The notes below the pieces were generated by a model that worked only from the letters and a program-made list of their open reading frames with translations, was not told where the DNA came from and made no database searches. From NCBI RefSeq assembly GCF_014200455.1, contig NZ_JACHBW010000004.1:62001-126000 (forward strand): a DNA stretch of 64,000 nucleotides, in the 5' to 3' direction. A program made the position numbers and the translations under genes. The number at the start of each line of letters is the position of its first letter. Within the stretch, counting starts at the first letter, position 1. Below, one piece after another: positions 23,323-32,117 of the stretch. Source of the stretch: Paraburkholderia bannensis. GTDB taxonomy: Bacteria; Pseudomonadota; Gammaproteobacteria; Burkholderiales; Burkholderiaceae.

Positions 23323-24780
23323 ATGGACAACCCGCCCACCGCCCGCGACGCCGCGATCGCGATGAACCGCTTCGGCCTGGGCGCGCGCGCCGACGAAACA
23401 CCGCCCGCCGACCCGCAACAGTGGCTGCTCGACCAGTTCGCGCGATATGAGCCCCTGTCAGCCGCATGGCGCGACGAACCCGGCGCGGTCGCGCTGGCAA
23501 CCCGGTTTGGCGAGGAGCGCCAGCAAGGTATGGCCGATACCCCGGCCAGCGGCGCGCAAACCATGGCCGAGAACAACGCAGCCGCATCGGCCGCCTCCAA
23601 TCCGCAGGCCGCGCGCCAGGCCGTCAATCGCGCGATCCGCCGCGAGAGCGCCGATATCTATCGCAGCGCGGTCAATGCACGCCTCACCAGCGCCCTGCAA
23701 ACCGACACGCCGTTTGTCGAGCGTCTCGTGCATTTCTGGTCGAACCACTTCGCGGTCTCCGTCGACAAGGCGGCCATTGCCGGTCTGGCGGGCGCGTTCG
23801 AAATGGAAGCGATCCGCCCGCATGTGCTCGGCAATTTCGAGGACATGCTAGTGGCCGTCGAGCAGCATCCGGCCATGCAGCTGTTTCTCGACCAGACGCG
23901 CTCGGTGGGGCCGGACAGCCGCGCCGCGCTGCGCGCCGATCAACGCGATCCCGCCCACCGACGCGGCCTCAACGAGAATCTGGCGCGCGAAATCATGGAG
24001 CTGCACACGCTGGGCGTGCGCAGCGGCTACACGCAGGAAGACGTGACCGAATTCGCGCGGGCGCTCACCGGCTGGAGCGTGGCCGCCGCGCGCGGCCCGC
24101 AGCCGGGCAACGCACAGCCCGGCGCTTTCGTGTTTCGCCCGGCCTTGCACGAACCCGGCGCGCGCACGGTAATGGGCCGCCAATATGATCAGGACGGCGA
24201 AGCACAGGCGCGCGCCATCCTGCACGATCTTGCGCGAGCGAGCGCCACCAGCCGTCATATCGCTTTCCAGCTGGGTCGTCATTTCGTCGCCGATAACCCG
24301 CCGCCCGCGCTCACCGGGCGCCTCGCGCACGCGTTCGAGCAAAGCGGCGGCGATCTGCCCACGGTCTATCGCGCGCTGGCCGCCGCGCCCGAAGCCTGGG
24401 CCGCGCCCGACACCAAGTTCAAGACGCCGTGGGAGTGGACCGTTTCGTCGATGCGCGCGCTCGGCTGGCGCGATCGCGGCGATCTCAATGCCGCGCCCCT
24501 GCTCACGCAACTGGGTCAGCCGGTCTGGCGGCCAGGTTCGCCCGCAGGCTACGACGACATCGCCGCAAGCTGGGCCGCGCCCGATGCGCTGGTGCGCCGG
24601 GTCGAAGTCGCGCAGCGTCTCGCCGCGCGCGTGGGCGACCGCATCGACCCGCGTGCGCTCGCGCCGGCTGTCTTGCCGGGCACGCTCACGCCGCCCACCG
24701 CCTCGGCCGTCGCGCACGCGGAAAGCGCGCCGACGGCACTCGCCCTGTTGCTCGTTTCGCCTGACTTTCTGAGGAGATAA
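23323..24780 (+). CDS. DUF1800 family protein
   Basis: A 485-residue protein with the family's marks: an N-terminal AAIAMNRFGLGA, the central FWSNHFAVSVDK, and HTLGVRSGYTQEDVTEFARALTGW. DUF1800 proteins are nearly always paired with DUF1501 proteins, as here; their biochemical role is unknown, though a role in exported assemblies or extracytoplasmic stress has been suggested by context. No signal peptide is evident. The start has an AAGGA ribosome site. The sigma/anti-sigma/sensor genes just upstream probably control this pair. Confidence 0.9.
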   Translation: MDNPPTARDAAIAMNRFGLGARADETPPADPQQWLLDQFARYEPLSAAWRDEPGAVALATRFGEERQQGMADTPASGAQTMAENNAAASAASNPQAARQAVNRAIRRESADIYRSAVNARLTSALQTDTPFVERLVHFWSNHFAVSVDKAAIAGLAGAFEMEAIRPHVLGNFEDMLVAVEQHPAMQLFLDQTRSVGPDSRAALRADQRDPAHRRGLNENLAREIMELHTLGVRSGYTQEDVTEFARALTGWSVAAARGPQPGNAQPGAFVFRPALHEPGARTVMGRQYDQDGEAQARAILHDLARASATSRHIAFQLGRHFVADNPPPALTGRLAHAFEQSGGDLPTVYRALAAAPEAWAAPDTKFKTPWEWTVSSMRALGWRDRGDLNAAPLLTQLGQPVWRPGSPAGYDDIAASWAAPDALVRRVEVAQRLAARVGDRIDPRALAPAVLPGTLTPPTASAVAHAESAPTALALLLVSPDFLRR

Positions 24781-24785
24781 CCATC

Positions 24786-25949
24786 ATGCTCTCCCGTCGC
24801 CACTTCCTGCGCGTCGCTGCTGCGGGCGCGGGCGCGATGCTCGTCGCGCCGCAGATCGTGTTCGCCAGCGCCGCCACCGAGCGACGCTTCGTCTTCGTGA
24901 TCCAGCGCGGCGCGGCAGACGGCCTGAATATCGTCGTGCCCTATGCCGAACCGGCTTACGCGGGGCTGCGCGGTGCGCTCGCTATCGACACCGCCAACGC
25001 CGACACCGCCAACGCCATCAAGCTCGACGGCACCTTTGCCCTACATCCCGCTTTGGTACAGACCGCGCAGATGTATAAGTCGGGCCAGGCGCTGTTCGTG
25101 CACGCGGTGGCTTCGCCGTATCGCGACCGCTCGCATTTCGACGGCCAGAATGTGCTGGAAACCGGTGGGCGTGCGCCGTATCAGGTGAAGGACGGCTGGC
25201 TCAACCGGCTCGCCGCGCAAGTGGGCGGCACGCGCGAGAACGCCATCGCATTCGCGCCCACGGTGCCGCTAGCCTTGCGCGGCGCGGCGCGCGCGACCTC
25301 GTATGCGCCGTCCGCGCTGCCCGCGGCTTCCGACGATCTGCTCACGCGCGTCGGCGCGCTCTATGAGGGCGATGCGCAACTGCATGGCCTGTGGACGTCG
25401 GCGATGACGGCGCGCGGCCTCGCCGGCGACGTCAGCGCGAAGCAGGACCCGGCAAGCGTGGGCAAGCTTGCAGCCGGATTCCTGGCGCGCGCGGACGGGC
25501 CGCGCATCGCCATGATCGAAACCGGCGGCTGGGATACGCACAGCGCGCAGAACGCACGTTTGTCGAACCAGTTGAAAGCGCTCGACACGATGATCGCCGC
25601 ATTGCGCGACAACCTTGGCCCCGCATGGGACAACACCACCGTGCTGGTGGCGACCGAGTTTGGCCGCACGGCAGCCGCCAACGGCACGGGGGGCACCGAC
25701 CACGGGCAAGGGTCGGTGGCGATGTTGATGGGCGGCGCTGTCGCGGGTGGCCGCGTCATCGCGGACTGGCCGGGCCTGCGTCCCGGCGATCTCTACGAAT
25801 CGCGCGACCTCAGGCCGACTGCCGCGCTCGATGGGCTGATCGCGGGAGCCGCCGCCGAAAGCCTGGGTCTCGATCCGCAACGCACGGCGGCCACGCTGTT
25901 TTCGCAGGCGGGCACCACGCGGCCCATCACGGGACTCGTGCGAACCTGA
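24786..25949 (+). CDS. DUF1501 family protein with Tat signal
   Basis: A 387-residue protein with a twin-arginine signal (SRRHFLRVAAAG, ending near FASA). DUF1501 members are related to the alkaline phosphatase/sulfatase superfamily. The conserved VIQRGAADGLNIVVPYAEPAY, ETGGWDTHSAQ and VATEFGRTAAANGTGGTDHG are present, consistent with a metal-dependent fold. It lies five bases after DUF1800, clearly in one operon. Tat export implies folding or cofactor loading in the cytoplasm. The substrate is unknown. Confidence 0.9.
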   Translation: MLSRRHFLRVAAAGAGAMLVAPQIVFASAATERRFVFVIQRGAADGLNIVVPYAEPAYAGLRGALAIDTANADTANAIKLDGTFALHPALVQTAQMYKSGQALFVHAVASPYRDRSHFDGQNVLETGGRAPYQVKDGWLNRLAAQVGGTRENAIAFAPTVPLALRGAARATSYAPSALPAASDDLLTRVGALYEGDAQLHGLWTSAMTARGLAGDVSAKQDPASVGKLAAGFLARADGPRIAMIETGGWDTHSAQNARLSNQLKALDTMIAALRDNLGPAWDNTTVLVATEFGRTAAANGTGGTDHGQGSVAMLMGGAVAGGRVIADWPGLRPGDLYESRDLRPTAALDGLIAGAAAESLGLDPQRTAATLFSQAGTTRPITGLVRT

Positions 25950-26115
25950 TGCGAGGATCAGGACAAAGCCAGCACGAAGCACAAGGAAAAACGAACAACG
26001 AACAACGGCGGATTCAGTGCGAGGAGGCCATTTGCTTCGGCATCCATAACGTATGCCGAGGCCTCGCACTCGAACTCAAGCCAACCATAACACCGTCATC
26101 AAGGAGGAATTCACC

Positions 26116-26325
26116 GTGAAAACCAGACTCTCATTCGCCGTACTCGGTTGCGCCGCCCTGCTCTGCGCCTGCGTGGTCGAGCCGGCACGACCACCCGAGC
26201 CGCCGCCGCGCGTCGAAGTCGTGCCGCCCGCACCCCAACCCGGCTATCACTGGGTCAAGGGCCACTACCGCTGGGAAGGCAACCATTGGAACTGGGTGCC
26301 CGGCCACTCGGTCGAGGCCTGGTAA
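26116..26325 (+). CDS. Small lipoprotein with YxWxxG-type repeat
   Basis: A 69-residue protein from a GTG start with a strong AAGGAGG ribosome site. The signal peptide ends in a lipobox (CALLCAC; candidate Cys near residue 16 or 18). A Pro-rich linker leads to HWVKGHYRWEGNHWNWVPGHSVEAW, one and a half copies of the WxxGHYxW motif of small exported Burkholderia proteins. It follows the DUF1800/1501 operon but with 166 bases between. Function unknown. Confidence 0.75.
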   Translation: MKTRLSFAVLGCAALLCACVVEPARPPEPPPRVEVVPPAPQPGYHWVKGHYRWEGNHWNWVPGHSVEAW

Positions 26326-26345
26326 GCCAGGACTCGGTCGCTTAA

Positions 26346-27788
26346 TCAGAACGCGATCGTGGTACGCACTCCGACGATCGCTTCATCTCCCACGCGGCGC
26401 GTGGCATTCTGCGGATCGGGAATGCCGCCCGCTGGCCTGAACAGATACTGGAAGTCGGCCTGCACCTGCCACCAGGGCGCAACCTGATATTGATAGGTCG
26501 CTTCCAGCACGGTTTCCGCGCTGCGCGACGGATAGCCCGGCGTCACTGCGGCCGTATCGCTCGCCAGAGCCTGCGCGTGCGAACCGATCTGGGCATAGCC
26601 CACCGCCAGGCCCACCACATCGTTGTCGCGGCCCTTGAACGGCGCCTTCAGGCTCAGGCCCGCATTCACGGCGAGATCCACCAGATTGCGGTCGCCGGGC
26701 GCGGCCATCACCCGCGCGAAAACGCCCAGCGACTGCGGGCTATCCGCTGAAGGACGCCAGACCATCTGGTCCGCGACCGCATAGACGCCGTAGTCGCCCT
26801 TGTGCATGCGCGGCACGCCGGTGCTCGCCGGATTCGCCAGCGAGAGCCCGGCGCTATCGAAGCGCTGATCGGCGAACTGCGTGGTGTCGTACCAGAATCC
26901 CAGTTTATAAGTGCCTGGCAATCCTGAGGGCTTTGCCGCCGACGCATCGGACGGCGCGGGATTGAGCGCATATTGCACCTCGCCGACGAAGAGCGCGCCA
27001 TCGTGCAGATTGAAATTGGTGCCGTGCGCGTTGAGCTTCTGTGGATCACCGCTACCATTACCGGACGGATTCCCGTCGAACACGCCCGCCAGCACCGTCC
27101 ACGTATCGGAGGGCATCGCGCGCAGGCGCACGCCCAGCGCCGAGAGCGGATACGCGGGGCCACCCGAAGGCATATCGACGGACGGCAGCACAGGCCAGCC
27201 GAACGTCGCGTTCATGAACGTGTTCGCGTACTGGCTGGTCATGAACTCCTGATCGAGACTCTGCTGGCCGATCTTCACATCGGCCTTGCCGCCCGCGAAG
27301 CCCTGCTGATACCAGAGTTCCCACAGACGCGTGGTGGAGTCAGCCTCGATTCCCGAAGCGGACTGAAGCGCCAGCAGATTGCGCTGCGTGAGATTGCTGC
27401 CATGAATCTGCAACGCCGATACATTGAATATGCCGCCCGGCAGTCCGAAGGCCTTTTGCGTATCCACGCCCACGCTCATTTCCGTGAGTCCATCGTAAGC
27501 GTCGCTGCGATGAACGCCGCCCGAGAGATTGTTCAGATATTCGCTGGTCTCCTGCAAACCGAACGAAATGCCCCGCTCGCCCAGCCACGGCCGCAGCCCG
27601 CCGATATCGCCGAATAGCGTCGCGCGATCCCACAGACCTGGCGGTGCGGCCGGTGCGGCCGATTCTGCCGGTGCCGCAGCGTCGCTGGCCTGAGCGAAGG
27701 CCGCTGGCGACAACGCAAAGGCGAGCAGCGCGGCGGTGAAGACATGCGAAACCCGGAACGACGGTGCAGCGTTGAAGTGCTTGTTCAT
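26346..27788 (-). CDS. OprB-family carbohydrate porin
   Basis: A 480-residue outer-membrane porin. A signal peptide ends near AFAQ, then comes an Ala/Pro-rich linker. The barrel begins with LWDRATLFGDIGGLRPWLGERGISFGLQETSEYLNN, the usual OprB opening. Further strands and the C-terminal VGVRTTIAF with terminal Phe follow. OprB porins pass glucose and other sugars; specificity cannot be read here. It stands alone, converging on the lipoprotein gene. Confidence 0.9.
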   Translation of the reverse strand: MNKHFNAAPSFRVSHVFTAALLAFALSPAAFAQASDAAAPAESAAPAAPPGLWDRATLFGDIGGLRPWLGERGISFGLQETSEYLNNLSGGVHRSDAYDGLTEMSVGVDTQKAFGLPGGIFNVSALQIHGSNLTQRNLLALQSASGIEADSTTRLWELWYQQGFAGGKADVKIGQQSLDQEFMTSQYANTFMNATFGWPVLPSVDMPSGGPAYPLSALGVRLRAMPSDTWTVLAGVFDGNPSGNGSGDPQKLNAHGTNFNLHDGALFVGEVQYALNPAPSDASAAKPSGLPGTYKLGFWYDTTQFADQRFDSAGLSLANPASTGVPRMHKGDYGVYAVADQMVWRPSADSPQSLGVFARVMAAPGDRNLVDLAVNAGLSLKAPFKGRDNDVVGLAVGYAQIGSHAQALASDTAAVTPGYPSRSAETVLEATYQYQVAPWWQVQADFQYLFRPAGGIPDPQNATRRVGDEAIVGVRTTIAF

Positions 27789-27907
27789 GATGTTTTTGTA
27801 GGGGACGAGTGTGCCCCGCGCAATGGCGGAGCGATTGCGAAAGTGAGCCGGTTTAAATCAGGCCCGCGCAGGCGGGCGAGGAACGGCGCCCGGTGTAGCG
27901 AGTACGC

Positions 27908-28102
27908 CTAAGAGAACCACCAGTTCAAACGCAGCGCGCGATCGATCTCGCCGGCGGCGGATGACGCGCACAACAGCGCAACGAGCGCGATCGCCGCGAC
28001 GACCGCGACGGTGAGCGCCAGCGCGAGCGCGGCAGGCGCAACGCGCGGATAGGGCGGACGAGGTCCGCCCAGGCATGACGTAACGATAAATTTGACGGAC
28101 AT
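27908..28102 (-). CDS. Small single-pass membrane protein, 64 aa
   Basis: Starts at MSVKFIVTSC with an excellent Shine-Dalgarno (GGAGGTG) six bases upstream of ATG 28100-28102. A Pro/Arg-rich N-terminal region leads to one long hydrophobic segment (residues ~24-47) and an amphipathic end with LRLNWWFS. No family is recognised. It stands alone between the porin and a long non-coding stretch. The ribosome site is the best evidence that it is expressed. Confidence 0.5.
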   Translation of the reverse strand: MSVKFIVTSCLGGPRPPYPRVAPAALALALTVAVVAAIALVALLCASSAAGEIDRALRLNWWFS

Positions 28103-28594
28103 AAGCCCACCTCCGCCCGCCCGAACAGATCGGGCGGCGAATGGATGCACGCACGCAGGCGTGCAGGCGCCTCGCAGGCATGCCTGCGAAAGACGGTTCA
28201 ACAGAGGGAGCGTGCTACGGAAAAACGAAGAAGCGCGCCAACCCGACCAGAGCGAGTTGGCGGCGAAGGAAAAGTCCTGCGGCGCCTAACTCGCGGATGC
28301 GACGCCGGCGCAGGCCGGCATCCGACTTCCACTGCTAGAGCATGTGTCCACGAGGGACTCCTTTCGATGTGACGGGCCGGATTGTATTCGGCACTTGCGC
28401 AAAACCGCAAGTAAAAAACACGCCAAAAGATTGAGCGTTGTTTTCGGCCTCATAATGCGATGAGCAGGCCGCGAAAATGCAATTTCGACGCAAGCCGATG
28501 GACAGGTTTCCTACGCAATTCACGGGGCCAAGTCTTTCATTTTTATTCCTGCGGCGCCGATCGCATTGAATTTGCATCGAATGCAAGAAACCGG
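28103..28594. other. Intergenic stretch with an 18-bp palindrome
   Basis: No convincing gene. It holds short repeats of GCAGGC type and a perfect 18-bp palindrome at 28172-28189 (TCGCAGGCA and its complement). The part near 28,430-28,590 is AT-richer and leads into the promoter at 28595. Confidence 0.5.
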
Positions 28595-28624
28595 TTGACG
28601 CATCAAACGCCCGGTGCCTAGAAT
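28595..28624 (+). promoter_or_regulatory. Sigma-70-like promoter ahead of the Nramp-like transporter leader
   Basis: TTGACG at 28595-28600 and TAGAAT at 28619-28624 with an 18-base spacer. Transcription would start near 28,631, about 735 bases before the transporter ATG. Confidence 0.6.
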
Positions 28625-28947
28625 CCCGGCATCTTCACTAAGGGGGCTGACGCCTTGGACACCAGCAGTAGTCGATCTTCGAACTGTTTCGCCGCCTGAC
28701 CGGCTCGACGTCCGCGCTCACCTCCCGTTAGCCGCCGTCCTGCCAGCAGGCAAGACGGTGCGCGCCGCAATCAATCTCCGTGCACCCCTGAATTCGCGCC
28801 ACCCGGCCGTGGCTTTCGCACGTCCGCGTGGTTTTCGATGCATTCGCCGTTGCGGGCCGACGCCCGCGACTGCGTACGCGCACGCCCGTCCTTACCGCCA
28901 CCTTAATGCCGCGGACAGCGTTCGCCTTGCCGATAAAAGGAGTCGCC

Positions 28948-29019
28948 ATGCCAGACAGTGACAGTTATCCCATACGCATGCCAATGAACCCATCGTCCCT
29001 GAACGGGGGAAGCAAGTAG
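28948..29019 (+). CDS. Possible leader peptide, 23 aa
   Basis: ATG 28948 with an AGGAG site seven bases upstream encodes a 23-residue peptide beginning MPDSDSYPIR, rich in Pro and Ser and ending in a TAG. It lies in the leader of the Nramp-like transporter. Its small size and position suggest a regulatory leader peptide, but there is no comparative support. Confidence 0.35.
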   Translation: MPDSDSYPIRMPMNPSSLNGGSK

Positions 29020-29120
29020 ACGTTTGCCGCCTGCGCATCGCGCGCACGGCCTCCGGTCCGCTGGCTTTCCCGCCAACGCGTCGAGCCCGACATCGGACAA
29101 CCGACGCCCGGAGCCACATC

Positions 29121-29273
29121 ATGAACTTCGCACTCCTGCTTTCCAGCCTGCCTCACGTCGATGAAGCACGCGGCCACTACGACCGCATGCTCGCACTTCA
29201 CGAACGCACGCCGGGCCGCGCCGCCCAGCGCATCGCGCAGCTCTGGCAGCGCCTCACGCACAGCTTTTCCTGA
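29121..29273 (+). CDS. Possible small protein, 50 aa, upstream of transporter
   Basis: ATG 29121 with a GGAG site seven bases upstream encodes a 50-residue, His/Arg-rich helical peptide (MNFALLLSSLPHVDEARGHY...). It ends 13 bases before the 12-bp hairpin that precedes the transporter gene. Codon use is in keeping with host genes. It may be a small regulatory or accessory protein. No homologue is recognised. Confidence 0.4.
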   Translation: MNFALLLSSLPHVDEARGHYDRMLALHERTPGRAAQRIAQLWQRLTHSFS

Positions 29274-29365
29274 GCGGCTTTGCCCGCTCGCGCAACCGCC
29301 TGCCTGGACGGTTGCGCGAGCACGCACGCCGATCTTTCAAGCCACAACGATAAAACGGAACCATC

Positions 29366-31024
29366 ATGTCCACGCCAGCCAACTTTCCTCAATCGAACGT
29401 GTCGCCACCACGCAGCGCCGTGCTCGACGAAGCCCATGTGGGCGATATTCACGGTGCGCTCGGCACCATCTCGCGCCATGACCTCGCGCCGCGCACGAAC
29501 TGGTGGGCGCGCTTTCGCACCCTGCTCGCGATCCTCGGACCCGGCCTGATCGTGATGGTGGGCGATAACGACGCCGGCGCTTTTGGCACTTATACGCAGG
29601 CGGGCCAGAATTACGGCACCGCCTTGCTGTGGACCCTGCTGCTGCTCGTGCCCGTGCTGTATGTGAACCAGGAAATGGTTCTGCGCCTGGGCGCGGTTAC
29701 CGGCGTAGGTCACGCGCGGCTCATCTTCGAACGCTTCGGCAAGTTCTGGGGCGCCTTCAGCGTTATCGACCTCTTCGTTCTCAATGCGCTAACCATCGTC
29801 ACCGAGTTCATCGGCATCACGTTCGTGCTCGACTTCTTCGGTCTGCCAAAGATTGCGGGCGTGTGTGTGGCGGCCGCCTTGACGATGGCCGCCGTCAGTA
29901 CCGGTAATTTCCGGCGTTTCGAGCGCTTCGCGGTAGTGCTGTGCCTGCTCAGCCTGCTGCTGGTGCCGGTGCTGGTGTCGATCCATCCGCCCGTCGGCCA
30001 GATGACACGCGACTTCTTCGTGCCGAACTGGCCCGCTCACGCCAAGCTGTCCGATGTGATGCTGCTCGTGATCGGCATCGTCGGCACGACGGTCGCGCCG
30101 TGGCAACTGTTTTTCCAGCAAAGCTATGTGATCGACAAGCGCATCACGCCGCGTTTCATGAAGTATGAGAAAGCGGATCTGTGGATCGGCATCCTGTTCG
30201 TGCTGATTGGCGCGGTGGCCATGATCGCGTTCTGCGCGCAGCTCTTTGCCGGCAAGCCCGAATTCGGCAATTTCAGCGATGCGGGTGGCGTAATCGCCGG
30301 TCTGGAGAAGTATGCGGGCCATACCTCGGCGGTGCTGTTCGCGATTGCGCTGTTCGACGCGGCCATCATCGGCGCGGCGGCGGTGTCGCTCTCGACGGCC
30401 TATGCGATCGGCGATGTGTTCAAGATCCGCCATTCGCTGCACCGCGGCGTGTCGGACGCGAAGGGCTTTTATCTCGTGTACTTCGGCATCGTCGCCATGG
30501 CCGCCGCCATCGTGCTGATTCCGGGCAGCCCGCTCGGACTGTTGACCGAAGCGGTGCAGACCCTCGCGGGCGTGCTGCTGCCCAGCGCCACAGTGTTCCT
30601 GCTGCTGCTCTGCAACGACCGTGCTGTGCTCGGCCCGTGGGTCAACTCGAAGGCGCTGAACCTGTTCACGGGTGCGGTGGTGTGGGTACTGGTGATGCTG
30701 TCGATCGTACTCACGGCATCGGTCATGTACCCGGATATGAGCGGCGAGACGATTCTGGAAATTCTTGCGGGCGGCACGGTGCTCGCCGTCGCGGGTTACG
30801 CGGTCACGCTCGCGCTGCGCAAGCTGCGTCGCGAACCTGCCGAAGTGACGCAAAGCTGGCCGCAAGGCGCACGCGATATGTGGCGCATGCCCCCGCTCGC
30901 GGAACTGCCGCCGCCCGCTCTTTCGCTTTCGAAGCGGGTATGGATGGGCGTGCTGCGCGGCTATCTGCTGGTGGCGGTGATTCTGGTGATCGTGAAGGTC
31001 GTGCAGATGACGTTCTTTGCCTGA
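29366..31024 (+). CDS. Nramp-family divalent metal transporter, atypical metal site
   Basis: A 552-residue inner-membrane protein with 11-12 hydrophobic segments, an extended N-terminal region (~50 residues) and a C-terminal extension. The Nramp frame is clear (ILGPGLIVMVG.. in helix 1, VIGIVGTTVAP in helix 6). However, the canonical helix 1 DPGN is replaced by GDNDAG (residues 66-71), and the helix 6 Met-Pro-His is VAPW (Ala244 for Met). The Met selects soft metals such as Mn and Fe, so this branch may carry another cation, for example Mg. It is the last gene of a long-leader transcript. Confidence 0.85.
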   Translation: MSTPANFPQSNVSPPRSAVLDEAHVGDIHGALGTISRHDLAPRTNWWARFRTLLAILGPGLIVMVGDNDAGAFGTYTQAGQNYGTALLWTLLLLVPVLYVNQEMVLRLGAVTGVGHARLIFERFGKFWGAFSVIDLFVLNALTIVTEFIGITFVLDFFGLPKIAGVCVAAALTMAAVSTGNFRRFERFAVVLCLLSLLLVPVLVSIHPPVGQMTRDFFVPNWPAHAKLSDVMLLVIGIVGTTVAPWQLFFQQSYVIDKRITPRFMKYEKADLWIGILFVLIGAVAMIAFCAQLFAGKPEFGNFSDAGGVIAGLEKYAGHTSAVLFAIALFDAAIIGAAAVSLSTAYAIGDVFKIRHSLHRGVSDAKGFYLVYFGIVAMAAAIVLIPGSPLGLLTEAVQTLAGVLLPSATVFLLLLCNDRAVLGPWVNSKALNLFTGAVVWVLVMLSIVLTASVMYPDMSGETILEILAGGTVLAVAGYAVTLALRKLRREPAEVTQSWPQGARDMWRMPPLAELPPPALSLSKRVWMGVLRGYLLVAVILVIVKVVQMTFFA

Positions 31025-31098
31025 CATTGCGCGGCTGAACAGCTGAAACAATGCGGCGCGCCGGATGGGTATGGGCGCGCCGCATCGTCATTCAGGCT

Positions 31099-31323
31099 TC
31101 AGTCATGCTCGGGCGTCAGATCGTAGACCGGCTCAGTCTTGATCGAGTCGTAAATTTCGGCCATCGGCATATCGCCCACTTCGGTGCGAATATAGGTTCC
31201 AAACGCGCGTTCATAGAGATCGCGGCCGGGCTGCGATTCAAGCGTGAGGTCGAAACATTTGAGAACGAATTCGGCCATCCTGTCCGCATCGACAAGAAGG
31301 CGCTCGGCTTTCTTCTGATCCAT
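31099..31323 (-). CDS. Conserved-looking small protein, 74 aa, unknown
   Basis: A 74-residue acidic, soluble protein starting MDQKKAERL (ATG 31321-31323; an in-frame ATG at 31341 would add six residues). It contains one Cys in LKCFD and a C-terminal MAEIYDSIKTEPVYDL. No membrane segment or domain is recognised. It lies alone, converging on the transporter gene. Balanced composition and normal codon use favour a real gene. Confidence 0.5.
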   Translation of the reverse strand: MDQKKAERLLVDADRMAEFVLKCFDLTLESQPGRDLYERAFGTYIRTEVGDMPMAEIYDSIKTEPVYDLTPEHD

Positions 31324-31613
31324 TCGTGCACCCTGCGGCAATGCCGCCCTACATTTGAGCCGCGCATCTTACCTCAAGCGCGTCGGCGCTGTGATACAGG
31401 GCACGAACGCACGCTCGTGCTCATCCCGTCAAACCTTCTTTATTGCTCTCCCTTGCCATGGCATGGGTTTGGGTCATGCCTCCGGCAATTGGCCATCGAA
31501 GCGCGCTTGCGCTTTGACACACATCATTTTATGCAAAAGCGCGGCGTCTATAGTCTCCTGCGGCCAGGCACTTTGCGCACGGCCTCTTGCGCCAATCATT
31601 GTGGGAGAAAGCC

Positions 31614-31970
31614 ATGTCGATCAAGCACGGGGAAATGGAGACCAACACCGAAGCGGCAACACAAGCGTCCGGAATACCAGACCTGGTTGCCGTCATGAAT
31701 GCGGGGGTGCGTTATAGCGCGCGGGAACTCGGCAAGCTGCTAGGCGTTCGTGCGCCCCTGCTCAACGAAATGCTCGCTCGGGCGCTTGAATCAGGCACGT
31801 TACGGGAAGCCGGGCGATCGGCTAACAACCGCTACTGGATACCCACTGCAGCGGAGCTTGCGCACAAGGCGCGGCTTGAGCAGCGCAACTGGTGGTGCCA
31901 GGGTGCGCTTACCGGTTATGACGAGGAGCGTACCCAGTTCCGCAATCTTTGCATGCTGGTGAGACGCTAG
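31614..31970 (+). CDS. Small winged-helix-like protein, 118 aa
   Basis: Starts at MSIKHGEMET (ATG 31614, GGGAGA site upstream). Residues ~33-75 (YSARELGKLLGVRAPLLNEMLARALESGTLREAG) look like a winged helix-turn-helix followed by the wing NNRYWIPT. The rest is short and basic. It could be a DNA-binding regulator. No operon partner is visible; a 250-base non-coding stretch precedes it. Confidence 0.5.
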   Translation: MSIKHGEMETNTEAATQASGIPDLVAVMNAGVRYSARELGKLLGVRAPLLNEMLARALESGTLREAGRSANNRYWIPTAAELAHKARLEQRNWWCQGALTGYDEERTQFRNLCMLVRR

Positions 31971-32117
31971 AAAACGCCACGCGATGTTCCTGCACGCAGG
32001 CCTTGTTTTCAGGATGAAAGGCTGGCAAGGCCGCTTAGAATCCCGCGCGTCAAACGCCGTGCGCCTCGCGTACGGCGAAATCCAGCACGCTGGAACCTTA
32101 GCAACAGGAACCCATCG

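Larger units (their letters stand above)
28631..29365 (+). other. Long leader region with two small ORFs and a strong hairpin
   Basis: Between the inferred start site and the transporter ATG no large gene is visible. The region opens with a G-run (28639-28646), contains two small ORFs with ribosome sites (28948 and 29121) and ends with a perfect 12-bp stem (29287-29298 with 29309-29320, ten-base loop) 45 bases before the transporter. It lacks the GGGGAGUA core of the yybP-ykoY manganese riboswitch, so I do not assign a known class. Leader-mediated control is an inference. Confidence 0.4.

Noticed and set aside
28631..28700. Possible yybP-ykoY manganese riboswitch at the start of the transporter leader
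   Set aside because: A G-run is present, but the GGGGAGUA core and the matching 3' strand are not. Only an unassigned leader is reported.
29789..31051. Long antisense frame opposite the Nramp-like transporter
   Set aside because: The His/Arg/Gln-rich translation is typical of antisense to GC-rich membrane protein genes. The sense strand is clearly coding.
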